Shown in pieces: positions 33,622 through 42,960 of a DNA stretch of 64,000 bases (position 1 is its first letter; each line of letters opens with the position of its first letter). Made by a program: the position numbers and the translations under genes. The notes beneath the pieces are model-generated. The model saw only the letters and a list, made by a program, of their open reading frames with translations. It was not told the DNA's origin and ran no database searches. Source of the stretch: AP-15 sp963814865 (lineage in GTDB: Bacteria > Pseudomonadota > Alphaproteobacteria > ATCC43930 > CGMCC-115725); the NCBI GenBank assembly GCA_963814865.1, contig CAWFEN010000007.1, positions 124,001 to 188,000 on the forward strand. Reading direction: 5' to 3'.

Positions 33622-35934
33622 ATGACCCCCGTCGACGTCACCCCCATCAACGTCACTATCGAGAACGTCAGCCGCCGCGGCTTTCTGAAGGGCATCCTCG
33701 CCACCGGTGGTCTCGTCGTCGCCGCCGAGCTGGTGCCGGCTCGTGCGGCGCTCGCCTACGCCACCGGCGCGGCCAAGATGGCCGGCGGCGTCGTCACCGA
33801 CCCGCATGTCTTCGTCTCGATCGACCCCAGCGGCCTGGTGACGATCATCGCGCACCGCGCCGAGATGGGCACCGGCTCGCGCACCAGCCTGCCGATGGTG
33901 GTCGCCGAGGAGCTCGAAGCCGACTGGTCGCGCGTGAAAGTCAAGCAATCGCCGGGCGACGAGAAAAAATACGGCAACCAGAACACCGACGGCTCGCGCA
34001 GCCTGCGCCATTTCATCCAGCCGATGCGGCAATGCGGCGCCGCGGCGCGGCTGATGCTGGAAATGGCGGCGGCCCAGCGCTGGGGCGTCGCCGTCGCCGA
34101 GGTTCAGGCGCAGAACCATGAGGTCGTCCACCAGCCTTCGGGCCGCAAGCTCGGCTACGGCGATCTCGCAATCGCCGCGGCGGCGTTGCCGACGCCGTCA
34201 CCCGATCAGGTCAAGCTCAAGGACGCGGCCTCCTTCCGCTACCTCGGCAAGGGGAATGTCCAGATCGTCGATCTGTTCGACATCACCACGGGCCGCGCCG
34301 TCTACGGCATCGACGCCAGATTGCCGGGCATGAAATACGCCGCCATCGCGCGGCCGGCGGTGCTGGGCGGCAAGCTCGCCTCCTATGACGGCACGGCGGC
34401 GATGCAGGTGCCGGGCGTCGAAAAGATCATCGTCCTCGACGGCACGCCGCCGCCGGCGAAATTCCAGCCGCTAGGCGGAGTCGCGGTCGTCGCCGCCAAT
34501 ACCTGGGCGGCGATCAAGGGGCGCGACGCGCTCAAGGTCAATTGGGAGGACGGGCCGCACGGCGTCTACGATTCGGCCGCCTACAAGGCTCAGCTCGAAG
34601 CGACCGCGCGCCAGCCGGCCAAGATCGTGCGCAATGACGGCGATGTCGACAAGGCGCTCGCCTCGGCGGCGAAGACCATCTCCGCCGAGTATTACATCCC
34701 GCACCTCGCTCACGCATCGATGGAGCCGCCGACCGCCACGGTGCGCGTCGCCGACGGCAAATGCGAGGCCTGGGCGCCGGTGCAGAGCCCGGGCGAAACC
34801 CAGGACGAGCTGGTGCAGAAGCTCGGGCTCAAGCGCGAGGACGTGACGGTCAACGTCACCCTGCTCGGCGGCGGCTTTGGGCGAAAGTCGAAATGCGACT
34901 TCGTGCTCGAGGCGGCGCTGCTGTCCCGCGAGATGGGCGGCGCGCCGGTCAAGGTCGTCTGGACGCGCGAGGACGACATCCAGCACGACTACCTCCACAC
35001 CGTCTCGCTCGAGCGCATCGAGGCGGGGATCGACGCGCAGGGACATGTCGTCGCCTGGCGCCACCGCAGCGTCGCGCCGACCATCGCCGCGATCTTCGGT
35101 CCCGACCCTAAGCACGAATCGCCGGGCGAGCTCGGCATGGGGCTGATCGACGTGCCGTTCGCCATTCCCAATCTGCGCTGCGAGAACGGCGAGGCCGTGG
35201 CCCATACCCGGATCGGCTGGTTCCGCTCGGTGTCGAACATCCCGCACGGCTTTGCGGTGCAGTCCTTCGCCGCCGAAATCGCCCACGCCCTGGGGCGCGA
35301 TCCGAAAGAGGTGCTGATCGAGCTGATCGGGCCGCCGCGCATCGTCGATCCCCGCAAGTCGCAGGATGTCGGCGCGTTTCCGAATTACGGCGACCCGTTC
35401 GAGACCTTCCCGATCGACACCGCGCGGCTGCGCCGCGTCGTCGAGCTGGTCGCCGACCGGGCCGAATGGGGCAAAAAGCTGCCGCCGGGGCACGGCCAGG
35501 GCATCGCCGTGCATCGCAGCTTCCTCAGCTATGTCGCCACCGTGGTCGAGGTCGCGGTCGACGACAAGGGCAAGCTGACGGTGCCGCGCGTCGACAGCGC
35601 CATCGATTGCGGCTTTGCCGCCAACCCGGAGCGCATCCGCTCGCAGGTCGAGGGAGCGGCGGTGATGGCGCTGAGCCTCGCCAAATATGGCGAGATCAGC
35701 TTCAAGAACGGGCGGGTCCAGCAAAGCAACTTCAACGACTTCCAGGTCGCGCGCATCGACGAATCGCCGGCGATCACGCATGTCCACATCGTCCCGGCGG
35801 GGATCGAGGTGCCGTCGAGCGGGGTCGGCGAGCCGGGCGTCCCGCCGTTTGCGCCGGCCTTGTGCAACGCCATCTTCGCGGCCACCGGCAAGCGCATCCG
35901 GCGGTTGCCGATCGGCAACCAGCTGGCCAGCTGA
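33622..35934 (+). CDS. Aldehyde/isoquinoline oxidoreductase, Mo-binding subunit (IorB-like)
   Basis: Large catalytic subunit (770 residues) of the xanthine dehydrogenase family, IorB branch, with the molybdopterin cytosine dinucleotide cofactor. A Tat signal is present (SRRGFLKGILATGG, residues ~14-27). Cofactor-loop sequences include LLGGGFGRKSKCDFV and AEYYIPHLAHASMEPPTATV, and the active-site Glu is in the C-terminal SSGVGEPGVPPFAPAL. No CxxCH haem domain is attached. Likely reaction: oxidation of an aldehyde or N-heterocycle in the periplasm, passing electrons through IorA. It is in an operon with a Rieske protein and a PQQ dehydrogenase. Confidence 0.93.
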   Translation: MTPVDVTPINVTIENVSRRGFLKGILATGGLVVAAELVPARAALAYATGAAKMAGGVVTDPHVFVSIDPSGLVTIIAHRAEMGTGSRTSLPMVVAEELEADWSRVKVKQSPGDEKKYGNQNTDGSRSLRHFIQPMRQCGAAARLMLEMAAAQRWGVAVAEVQAQNHEVVHQPSGRKLGYGDLAIAAAALPTPSPDQVKLKDAASFRYLGKGNVQIVDLFDITTGRAVYGIDARLPGMKYAAIARPAVLGGKLASYDGTAAMQVPGVEKIIVLDGTPPPAKFQPLGGVAVVAANTWAAIKGRDALKVNWEDGPHGVYDSAAYKAQLEATARQPAKIVRNDGDVDKALASAAKTISAEYYIPHLAHASMEPPTATVRVADGKCEAWAPVQSPGETQDELVQKLGLKREDVTVNVTLLGGGFGRKSKCDFVLEAALLSREMGGAPVKVVWTREDDIQHDYLHTVSLERIEAGIDAQGHVVAWRHRSVAPTIAAIFGPDPKHESPGELGMGLIDVPFAIPNLRCENGEAVAHTRIGWFRSVSNIPHGFAVQSFAAEIAHALGRDPKEVLIELIGPPRIVDPRKSQDVGAFPNYGDPFETFPIDTARLRRVVELVADRAEWGKKLPPGHGQGIAVHRSFLSYVATVVEVAVDDKGKLTVPRVDSAIDCGFAANPERIRSQVEGAAVMALSLAKYGEISFKNGRVQQSNFNDFQVARIDESPAITHVHIVPAGIEVPSSGVGEPGVPPFAPALCNAIFAATGKRIRRLPIGNQLAS

Positions 35935-36039
35935 GGCGGGGCGGCGGGCGGGTCTCTCCGCCCGTCGCCGGCTCGGCGCGACGGCCCGCGACGATCGGAA
36001 CGCTTTACGAGGACGCCCGATGGGAGGAAACCGAGGCGG

Positions 36040-36636
36040 ATGGATGGAAACCAAGAAGAAAATGCCCACGAACCTCCGAGCGCCGCCGGTGCGATCGGCC
36101 GGCGGGCGGCGCTCGGGACCGGCCTCGGCTTCCTCGTCGCGCCCTATCCGGCCTTGGCTCAGGCCGACCCGGCGCGCGCGCGGCCAAGCGCCGGCGACGT
36201 GCTGGTCAAGGTCGGCGATGCCGGCGACGCGCCGCTCAAGGCGGCCGACCTGCCGCTCGGCGGCCCGCAGATTTTTGCCTGGCCGATGGACCCGGCAACC
36301 AAGACCGTGCGCAGCGCGACGCGGCTGAACAAGGTCCTGCTGCTGCGCCTCGACCCCGCCGGCTTCGATCAGGCAACGCGCGCGCGCGCCGCCGCCGGAA
36401 TCGTCGCCTATTCCGCCGTATGTCCGCATGCGGGCTGTGACGTGACCAACTGGCATGCCGCGACGCAGCGGCTCGAATGCCCGTGTCACTTTTCGCAATA
36501 CGACCCGAAAGCGGGAGCGGCGGTGGTCGGCGGGCCGTCGCCCCGCCCGCTGCCGGCGCTGCCGCTCAAAACCGCCGACGGCCGGCTCGTCGTCGCCGGA
36601 CCGTTCACCGGCCGCGTCGGGTTCCAACAGGTCTGA
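36040..36636 (+). CDS. Tat-exported Rieske 2Fe-2S protein
   Basis: A 198-residue Rieske protein. A Tat-like signal (GRRAALGTGLGFLVAPYPALAQA, residues ~20-42) suggests periplasmic location. The cluster ligands are C128-P-H130 and C147-x-x-H150, and C133 and C149 are placed for the stabilising disulfide, as in bc1-type high-potential Rieske proteins. ATG 36040 follows GGGAGGAAA. No cytochrome b or oxygenase gene is near. Position between a molybdenum hydroxylase and a PQQ dehydrogenase suggests it carries their electrons. Confidence 0.87.
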   Translation: MDGNQEENAHEPPSAAGAIGRRAALGTGLGFLVAPYPALAQADPARARPSAGDVLVKVGDAGDAPLKAADLPLGGPQIFAWPMDPATKTVRSATRLNKVLLLRLDPAGFDQATRARAAAGIVAYSAVCPHAGCDVTNWHAATQRLECPCHFSQYDPKAGAAVVGGPSPRPLPALPLKTADGRLVVAGPFTGRVGFQQV

Positions 36637-36665
36637 ACAGAACCAAGCTAGGGGAGAAACACGCC

Positions 36666-38444
36666 ATGCTCGCACCGCACCCGTTCCGCGCCGCGATCGC
36701 CGCCGGCGGACTGATCTTGCTGCTGTCCGCGGCGGCGCTGGCGCAAAAACCGCTGCCGCCGGCGCCGCAGCCCACGACGCCGCCGCCCGTGCCGCCGATC
36801 CTGCAGAACTACCAACCGGTAACGGCGCAGGAGCTGAAGCAGCCGGCGGACGGCGATTGGCTGATGTACCGGCGGACCTATAACGGCTGGGGCTACAGCC
36901 CGCTGGCCCAGATCACCCCCGCCAATGTCGCGCGGCTGAAGATGGCGTGGACCCTGGAGACCGGCCAGGTCGAAGGCCACGAGGCGCCGCCGATCGTCCA
37001 TAACGGGGTGATGTTCGTCGCCACGCCGGGCAACCAGGTACTGGCGATCGACGCCAAAACCGGCAATCTGCTGTGGCGTTTCAAGCGGCCGATTCCCGAC
37101 GACATGCTGCTGCTGCATCCGACCAGCCGCGGCGTCGCGCTATACGGCGACAAGGTCTATTTCGCCGCCAACGATACGGTGCTGGTGGCGCTCGACGCCA
37201 AGACCGGCAAGCCGGTGTGGACCACCACGGTCGAGGACTACACCCACGGCTATTACATGAGCCTGTCGCCGCTCGTCGCCGACGGCAAGGTGATGGTCGG
37301 CTGCTCGGGCGGCGAACTCGGCATTCGCGGCTTTGTCGCGGCGTTCGACGCCGAGACCGGAAAGCCGCTGTGGAAGACCTATACGATCCCGGCGCCGGGC
37401 CAGCCGGGCAGCGAGACCTGGCCCAAAGCCGACCAGTGGAAGACCGGCGGCGGCTCGGTGTGGATCGCCGGGAATTACGATCCGGCGACCAATCTCGCCT
37501 ATTGGGGCACCGGCAATGGCGGGCCGTGGATGGGCGATCAGCGGCCGGGCGACAATCTCTACACCTCATCCGTGCTGGCGCTCGACGTGAATACCGGCGC
37601 GATCAAGGGCTATCACCAGTATCACCCGAATGATTCGTGGGATTGGGACGAGGTGTCGCCGCCGATCCTCGTCGACTACCGGCATGACGGGAAAACCGTG
37701 CATGGCCTCGTCGATGTCGCCCGCGACGGTTATCTGTGGGAACTCGCGCGCAGCGCCGCCGGACCGATCAGCTTCGTCGCCGGCGAGCCCTTCGTGAAGC
37801 AGAACGTCTTCAAGAGCCTCGATCCCGAGACCGGGCGGCCGAACGTCGACCCCACCCGCCAGCCCGGCACCGGCAAGAAGGCCGATTTCTGCCCGTCATT
37901 GTGGGGCGGCAAGGACTGGCCGCCGGTGGCCTTCAGCCCGAAGACGCGGCTTCTCTACATCCCGGCGAACGAGAATCTGTGCGGCACCTCGGTCGGCGCG
38001 AAGATCACCTATACGCCGGGGCAACCCTTTACCGGCGCGACGACGACCCTCTACATCGCGCCGGGCGCCGACCATATCGGCGAATTGCAGGCCTGGAACA
38101 TCGATACCGGCAAGAAGGTCTGGAGCCATCCGTTTGCTGATTCGCAGCTCTGGGGACCGGTGCTGGCGACCGGCGGCGGCGTCGTGTTCATGGGCGGCAC
38201 CAACGACCGCTATTTCCGCGCCTTCGACGCCGCGACCGGCAAGGTGCTGTGGCAGTTCCGCACCGGTTCGGGGGTGATCGGCGTGCCGGTATCGTTTACC
38301 GTCGGCGGCAAGCAGTACATCGCCGTGCAGTCGGGCTGGGGCGTCGATTCGGCGCGCATGCAGGCGCGCCTCAACCTGGTGCGCCCATACCAGTTCAACG
38401 ATGTGCCGCAAGGCGGCGCCGTCTGGGTCTTCGCCGTGGAGTGA
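36666..38444 (+). CDS. PQQ alcohol dehydrogenase with lanthanide Asp pair, no vicinal Cys
   Basis: A 592-residue secreted eight-bladed quinoprotein. The signal peptide ends near AALAQ (residue 27), then a Pro-rich linker. The catalytic Asp is D326 with Asp at +2 (D328) in NDSWDWDEVSPP, the pattern of lanthanide-dependent enzymes. The Cys-Cys pair that contacts PQQ in XoxF and most PQQ-ADHs is absent; this place reads LHPTSRG. There is no C-terminal haem domain, so electrons must leave via a partner. The start at 36666 follows AGGGGAGAAAC. It belongs to a plus-strand unit with the Rieske and IorAB genes. Confidence 0.9.
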   Translation: MLAPHPFRAAIAAGGLILLLSAAALAQKPLPPAPQPTTPPPVPPILQNYQPVTAQELKQPADGDWLMYRRTYNGWGYSPLAQITPANVARLKMAWTLETGQVEGHEAPPIVHNGVMFVATPGNQVLAIDAKTGNLLWRFKRPIPDDMLLLHPTSRGVALYGDKVYFAANDTVLVALDAKTGKPVWTTTVEDYTHGYYMSLSPLVADGKVMVGCSGGELGIRGFVAAFDAETGKPLWKTYTIPAPGQPGSETWPKADQWKTGGGSVWIAGNYDPATNLAYWGTGNGGPWMGDQRPGDNLYTSSVLALDVNTGAIKGYHQYHPNDSWDWDEVSPPILVDYRHDGKTVHGLVDVARDGYLWELARSAAGPISFVAGEPFVKQNVFKSLDPETGRPNVDPTRQPGTGKKADFCPSLWGGKDWPPVAFSPKTRLLYIPANENLCGTSVGAKITYTPGQPFTGATTTLYIAPGADHIGELQAWNIDTGKKVWSHPFADSQLWGPVLATGGGVVFMGGTNDRYFRAFDAATGKVLWQFRTGSGVIGVPVSFTVGGKQYIAVQSGWGVDSARMQARLNLVRPYQFNDVPQGGAVWVFAVE

Positions 38445-38463
38445 CTCGCCGGCATCATCTCTT

Positions 38464-38488
38464 GCCGCCTCGACAGGCGGCTTTGTCT
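38464..38488 (+). terminator. Rho-independent terminator after the PQQ dehydrogenase
   Basis: Perfect 7-bp stem GCCGCCT-CGAC-AGGCGGC (38464-38481) followed by TTTGTCT, 19 bases after the stop codon. It closes the IorAB-Rieske-dehydrogenase unit. Confidence 0.6.
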
Positions 38489-38566
38489 CCGTTGGAGAGT
38501 TTCCGCCGCACGCGTTCGGGATGACGCTGATCTTTGAGCTGAACCGAGCTGCTTCGGACCTGCTGG

Positions 38567-39763
38567 TCAGACGACGCCGTCCTCGCGCAGGCGTTTCAGC
38601 TCGTCGCTGTCGATACCGCACAATTCGTCGAGCAGGGTGCCGGTATGCTCGCCGAGCAGCGGCGGACGGCTGATTTCGGCCGGCGAATCCGACAGTTTGA
38701 CCGGGCAGCCGACGGTCTGGTAGGTGCCGCGGGCCGGATAGTCGAGGTCGACGATCATCTCGCGCGCCTTCAGATGCGGGTCAGCCAGGACCTCGCCGGT
38801 GTCCTGGCAGGCACCGCAGGGCACGCCAGCCGCACCCAGAACGCGCATGACCTCGTGTTTCGAGCGGCCGCGCGTCCATTCCTCGATGATCGCATTCAGC
38901 GCCGCGCGATGTTCCCAGCGCGCCTCCTCATTCGCAAAGCGCGGGTCGCGGGCCAGTTCGGGCCGGCCGATCGCTTCCGTGAAGGCCGGCCACATCTGCT
39001 GTTGCGCGGTGATGAAGACATAGTCGTTGGCTCCGCCCGGCGCGCAGGGATAGGTCGTGCTCGGAATGCCGCGGCCCATCTGGTTGCCGCGCCGCGGCAT
39101 CGGCGCGCCAAAGCGCTGATGGTCGCGCAGGCTGACTCGGATCAAATTGACGACCGCGTCCTGCATCGACACCTCGACATGCTGGCCGCGGCCGGTCGCG
39201 TGGCGTTGCTGCAAGGCGGCGAGGATGCCGATTGCCATATGCATGCCGGTGCCGGAATCGCCGATCGCCGGCACGACAAAGGTCGGCGGGTTGTCGGGGA
39301 AGCCGGTGATGCTCATCGCCCCGCCCATCGCCTGGGCGATCGGCTCATAGCTCTTGTAGTCGCGATAGGGACCGTAGGTGCCGAAGCCCTTGATCGTCGC
39401 ATAGATCAGCCGCGGGTTGATCTCCGCCAGTGCTTCAAAGCCGAAGCCCAGCCGGTCGAGCGCCCCCGGCCCGAAATTTTCGAGCAATACATCGGATTTG
39501 CCGATGAGCTGCCGGAACAATTCCTTGCCGCGCCCGGTCTTCAGATTGAGGGTCAGGCTGCGCTTGTTGGCGTTGAACAGCAGGAAGAACAGGCTGTCGC
39601 TGTCCGGCCGGTCGCGCATGTTGCGGCGGGCGACGTCGCCGCCTTTGGGCTCTTCGAGCTTGATTACGTCGGCTCCGAGAAACCCCAGGATCTGGGCGCA
39701 GGCCGGCCCCGCCTGGTTGTGCGTCATGTCGATGATGCGAATCCCCGCCAGCGCCTGGCTCAT
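38567..39763 (-). CDS. CaiB/BaiF family CoA transferase
   Basis: A 398-residue class III CoA transferase. The N-terminal GIRIIDMTHNQAGPACAQILGFLGADVIKLEEPKGGDVAR and the catalytic Asp (D169 in AIGDSGTGMHMAIGI, the same number as the Asp of formyl-CoA:oxalate CoA transferase) identify it. It probably moves CoA from a donor such as succinyl- or formyl-CoA to an organic acid. It is transcribed alone towards the PQQ dehydrogenase terminator. A decayed fragment of a related gene is found at 44.65-44.8 kb. Confidence 0.93.
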   Translation of the reverse strand: MSQALAGIRIIDMTHNQAGPACAQILGFLGADVIKLEEPKGGDVARRNMRDRPDSDSLFFLLFNANKRSLTLNLKTGRGKELFRQLIGKSDVLLENFGPGALDRLGFGFEALAEINPRLIYATIKGFGTYGPYRDYKSYEPIAQAMGGAMSITGFPDNPPTFVVPAIGDSGTGMHMAIGILAALQQRHATGRGQHVEVSMQDAVVNLIRVSLRDHQRFGAPMPRRGNQMGRGIPSTTYPCAPGGANDYVFITAQQQMWPAFTEAIGRPELARDPRFANEEARWEHRAALNAIIEEWTRGRSKHEVMRVLGAAGVPCGACQDTGEVLADPHLKAREMIVDLDYPARGTYQTVGCPVKLSDSPAEISRPPLLGEHTGTLLDELCGIDSDELKRLREDGVV

Positions 39764-39810
39764 GCCGCCTCTCCTCGATCAGTGATGCCGTAAGGTAGCA
39801 CCAACCGCCG

Positions 39811-40248
39811 AGCCCGACCAAGCTGCCGGCCGGTGGCGGGACCGGCCTCGGTCTCAGCCAAGTTTACGGCTTCGTCAAACAGTCGAACGGTCACGTGAAG
39901 ATCTACAGCGACCCCGGTCAAGGCACGACCGTGCGAATTTATCTGCCGCGCCTGACCGACAACGTCCGTATTGCGGAGGAGACGCACGACGTCTCGTTCC
40001 GTGCCGGTGACCAAAGTGAAATCATCCTGCTGGTCGAGGACGACGAGGCGGTCCGTGAGCTGAACGCGGCGTTGCTGAGGAACCTGGAATATGCCGTCAT
40101 CGAAGCGGAAGATGGCGCCAAGCCTCTGAAGATACTTGAAACGGATCCGAACATCGGATTGCTGCTCACCGATATGGGATTGCCGGGCGGCCTCACCGAA
40201 AGCTCGAGCCGCCCACCGAAGGTTCGCTCGCCGGCAGCGGGCAGTTGA
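39811..40248 (+). pseudogene. Relic of a hybrid histidine kinase (ATPase G2 box plus receiver start)
   Basis: The frame carries the end of a HATPase domain (GGGTGLGLSQVYGFVKQSNG, then IYSDPGQGTTVRIYLPRL) followed by a receiver domain start (IILLVEDDEAVRELNAALL and LLLTDMGLPGG). Both ends are missing: there is no dimerisation region, no N-box before 39811, and the receiver stops right after the phospho-acceptor Asp region (the D of LLLTD). The only start (GTG 39895) is inside the ATPase part. So this is a fragment of a former blue-light/PAS-type hybrid kinase, divergent from the CoA transferase. Confidence 0.8.
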
Positions 40249-40403
40249 AACTTGACGCGATTGCCGCGCGAGCAGCCAATAGGGCCCGGCAGATGATCGG
40301 ATGACAGGCGACGGCCCGCCATGGCGATCCTGTGATATTCTGGCGAAACGGCAATCGCAGCGAGCGCGACGGCGGTGGCCAGCATCGGTGAGGACCGCGA
40401 TCC

Positions 40404-41594
40404 ATGATCACGAAATTCGACAGCTCCTACTACGGCACCGCCGACATGAAGAACCTCGGCTACACCGGCACGCCGATCAATGAGCGCCGCTATTCGAAGG
40501 AGGAACTGGCCAAGGCGCTGCACAAGGTGGTGGCCTACGCCAAATGCATGGATGAGCGCGGCTACAACACGTTTTGGATGGCCGAGCATCATTTCCAGCC
40601 CGAGGGCACGGAATTGATCCCGAACCTCTTGATGATGGCGATGCACCTCGTCAACCAGACCAAGAATCTGAAGATCGGCTGCGGCTTCAACGTCGTGCCG
40701 ATGTGGCATCCGCTGCGCCTCGCGGAAGATTACGCGATGGCCGACGTCCTCAGCGGCGGGCGGGTCATCTTCGGCGTCGCGCGCGGCTATCACACCCGCG
40801 AGGTCGAGACCTTCGGCTCGCCGCTGACCGACCAGGACGCCAACCGCGAGATGTTCGAGGAAGGTGTCGACATCCTGTTCCAGGCGTTCGAGGGCAAGCC
40901 GTTCTCGCACAAGGGCAAGTACTACACGATCCCGCCGGAGGTGCCGTATCGCGGCTATACCTTGAAGGAGATCACCCTGGTGCCGGCCCCGGAGCGGCTG
41001 CCGGTCGAATGCTGGCAGCCGATCCAGAGCGGCTCCGACCGCGCCTTCGACTTCATGGCCAAGCACGGCATTAGCGGCGTGATCGGCGGCGGTTCGGCCG
41101 AGGGCGGCGCGGTGGATCGGCACATGATCGGCTTCCAGGCCGCCTATGCGCGCCGCGGCATCCACCTCGAACTCGGCGAGCGCCTCGCGCTCGGCTTCCA
41201 GTTCCACATCGCCAAGAGCCGCGAGGACGGCATGCGCGAGGCGGCGAAACATTACGAAGAGAACATGAAGATGTTCGGCGAACTGCGCCTCGTGCGTGCG
41301 CTCAGCGACGAGCAGGTGGCGGCGATGCGCGACCCGAGGCTGGCCGCGGCGACCAAGCTGCCGCGCATCGAGGACGCGGTGAAGGCCGGCGGCTTCCTGA
41401 CCGGCACGCCCGACGACATCATCGAGCAGCTGAAGGCGGTCGAGAAGCGCTATCCCGGCATCGATCGTGTGATTTGCGCGACGCCGCTCGGCACCCCGCT
41501 CGACGTCCAGTTGGAAGATTTGGACCGGTTCGCCAAGGAGGTGATGCCGGCGTTCCGGGATGGGAGGACAGTGACGCGGGCGGCTGCCGAGTGA
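40404..41594 (+). CDS. Luciferase-like (LLM class) flavin-dependent oxidoreductase
   Basis: A 396-residue bacterial-luciferase-like TIM-barrel enzyme. Family marks are FWMAEHHFQPEGTELIPNLLMMAMHL, GFNVVPMWHPLRLAEDYAMADVLSGGRVIFGVARGYHTREV and GTPDDIIEQLKAVEKRYPGIDRVI. It uses reduced FMN or F420 to oxidise an organic substrate. It is followed after 42 bases by an amidohydrolase, and the two probably form a catabolic unit. The pair resembles gene pairs found in aromatic or carboxylate degradation, but the substrate cannot be named. Confidence 0.9.
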   Translation: MITKFDSSYYGTADMKNLGYTGTPINERRYSKEELAKALHKVVAYAKCMDERGYNTFWMAEHHFQPEGTELIPNLLMMAMHLVNQTKNLKIGCGFNVVPMWHPLRLAEDYAMADVLSGGRVIFGVARGYHTREVETFGSPLTDQDANREMFEEGVDILFQAFEGKPFSHKGKYYTIPPEVPYRGYTLKEITLVPAPERLPVECWQPIQSGSDRAFDFMAKHGISGVIGGGSAEGGAVDRHMIGFQAAYARRGIHLELGERLALGFQFHIAKSREDGMREAAKHYEENMKMFGELRLVRALSDEQVAAMRDPRLAAATKLPRIEDAVKAGGFLTGTPDDIIEQLKAVEKRYPGIDRVICATPLGTPLDVQLEDLDRFAKEVMPAFRDGRTVTRAAAE

Positions 41595-41636
41595 GGCAAA
41601 AACCGCGTGGCGTGATTTTTACGCAGAGAGGGTGAG

Positions 41637-42704
41637 ATGATTGGCGATGCGAAGGGCGAATACCGCGGCATCGGTTACCGTAACGATGCCGACTTGAAGG
41701 CGTGGCTGGCCAAGCGGCCGACTGAAGCCGCGCTGGAACCGGATCTGCCGATCATCGACCCGCACCATCATTTTTGGGACACGCCGCAGCGCGGGCGCTA
41801 TCTGCTGTCCGAGTTGCTCACCGACATAGGAGGCGGGCACAACATCGTCTCGACGGTGTTTCTCGAATGCCGCTCGATGTACCGCAAGGACGGCCCGGCC
41901 GAGATGGCGCCGGTCGGCGAGGTCGAGTTTGTCAACGGCATCGCGGCGATGAGCGCATCGGGCGGTTATGGCCCGTGCCGCGTCGCCGAGGCGATCATCG
42001 GCCATGCCGATTTGACGATCGGCGCGCGGGTGCGCGAGGTCTTGGAGGCCGAGATCAGGGTCGGCGGCGGGCGGTTCCGCGGCATCCGCCACGGCGTGTC
42101 GTGGGACGAACACGAGGCGATCCAGAAATTCGCCACGCGCGCCGTTCCGCCGCATCAACTTCGCGACGCTAAATTCCGCGAGGGCTTCGCCCAGCTCGCC
42201 CCGCTGGGCCTGAGCTTCGAATCCTGGCAGTATCATCCGCAACTGCCAGACGCGATCGACCTCGCCCGCACCTTTCCCGACACCACGATTATCCTCAACC
42301 ATGTCGGCGGCGTGCTCGGGGTCGGCCCCTATTCCGGCCGGCGGCAGGAGATCCTCGCCGGCTGGAAAAAGGACATCGGCGAATTGGCCAAATGCCCGAA
42401 CGTCAACGTCAAGCTCGGCGGCGTCGGCATGACCTCGTTCGGGTTCGACTTTCATGAACGCGAAATTCCGCCCTCATCCGAAGACCTCGCCACCGCGTGG
42501 CGCCAGTACATCGAGCCCTGCATCGAAGCTTTTGGCGTCGATCGCTGCATGTTCGAAAGCAATTTCCCGCCCGACAAGCAATCCGGCGGCTATACCGAGC
42601 TGTGGAACGCGTTCAAGCGCATCACCGCCGGCGCCTCGGCCGCCGAAAAGACGGCGCTCTACAGCGGCACCGCGGCGCGGGTATATCGCCTGACCGTCCC
42701 TTGA
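41637..42704 (+). CDS. Amidohydrolase family protein (PF04909 type)
   Basis: A 355-residue TIM-barrel metal-dependent hydrolase or decarboxylase of the amidohydrolase 2 group. The metal motif is IIDPHHHFWD near residue 39, with later ligands in TTIILNHVGG and FGVDRCMFESNFP (metal/catalytic Asp-like region). Many relatives hydrolyse lactones or decarboxylate aromatic acids. It starts at ATG 41637 after GAGAGG and lies close after the luciferase-like gene. Confidence 0.88.
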   Translation: MIGDAKGEYRGIGYRNDADLKAWLAKRPTEAALEPDLPIIDPHHHFWDTPQRGRYLLSELLTDIGGGHNIVSTVFLECRSMYRKDGPAEMAPVGEVEFVNGIAAMSASGGYGPCRVAEAIIGHADLTIGARVREVLEAEIRVGGGRFRGIRHGVSWDEHEAIQKFATRAVPPHQLRDAKFREGFAQLAPLGLSFESWQYHPQLPDAIDLARTFPDTTIILNHVGGVLGVGPYSGRRQEILAGWKKDIGELAKCPNVNVKLGGVGMTSFGFDFHEREIPPSSEDLATAWRQYIEPCIEAFGVDRCMFESNFPPDKQSGGYTELWNAFKRITAGASAAEKTALYSGTAARVYRLTVP

Positions 42705-42960
42705 GCCGGTCGGAGCGGCCTCTTCCTGAAGCAAGGCGAGAAAAGCCCGAGGAGGCCCCTCGGCGCAATTCCGCCCGGCACCGCCAGGGCGCGCGGCGGA
42801 CGCGACCAGCCGCAATGATCATAATTCCAATATATAGCGACCGCAAAACTGTAACATACCACGACTAGATTGCGCTCCGGCATGACTGACCGGGGGACGG
42901 CGTGACAGCTGCTGCCAGCGTTTCGTTTGGCTCGCGGTGGCACGCCGGCGGCGGCGCTGC

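Noticed and set aside
41594..41636. AAAAACCGCG...TTTTT as a terminator between the luciferase-like and amidohydrolase genes
   Set aside because: The GC stem is short and imperfect, and the genes are close enough to be co-transcribed.
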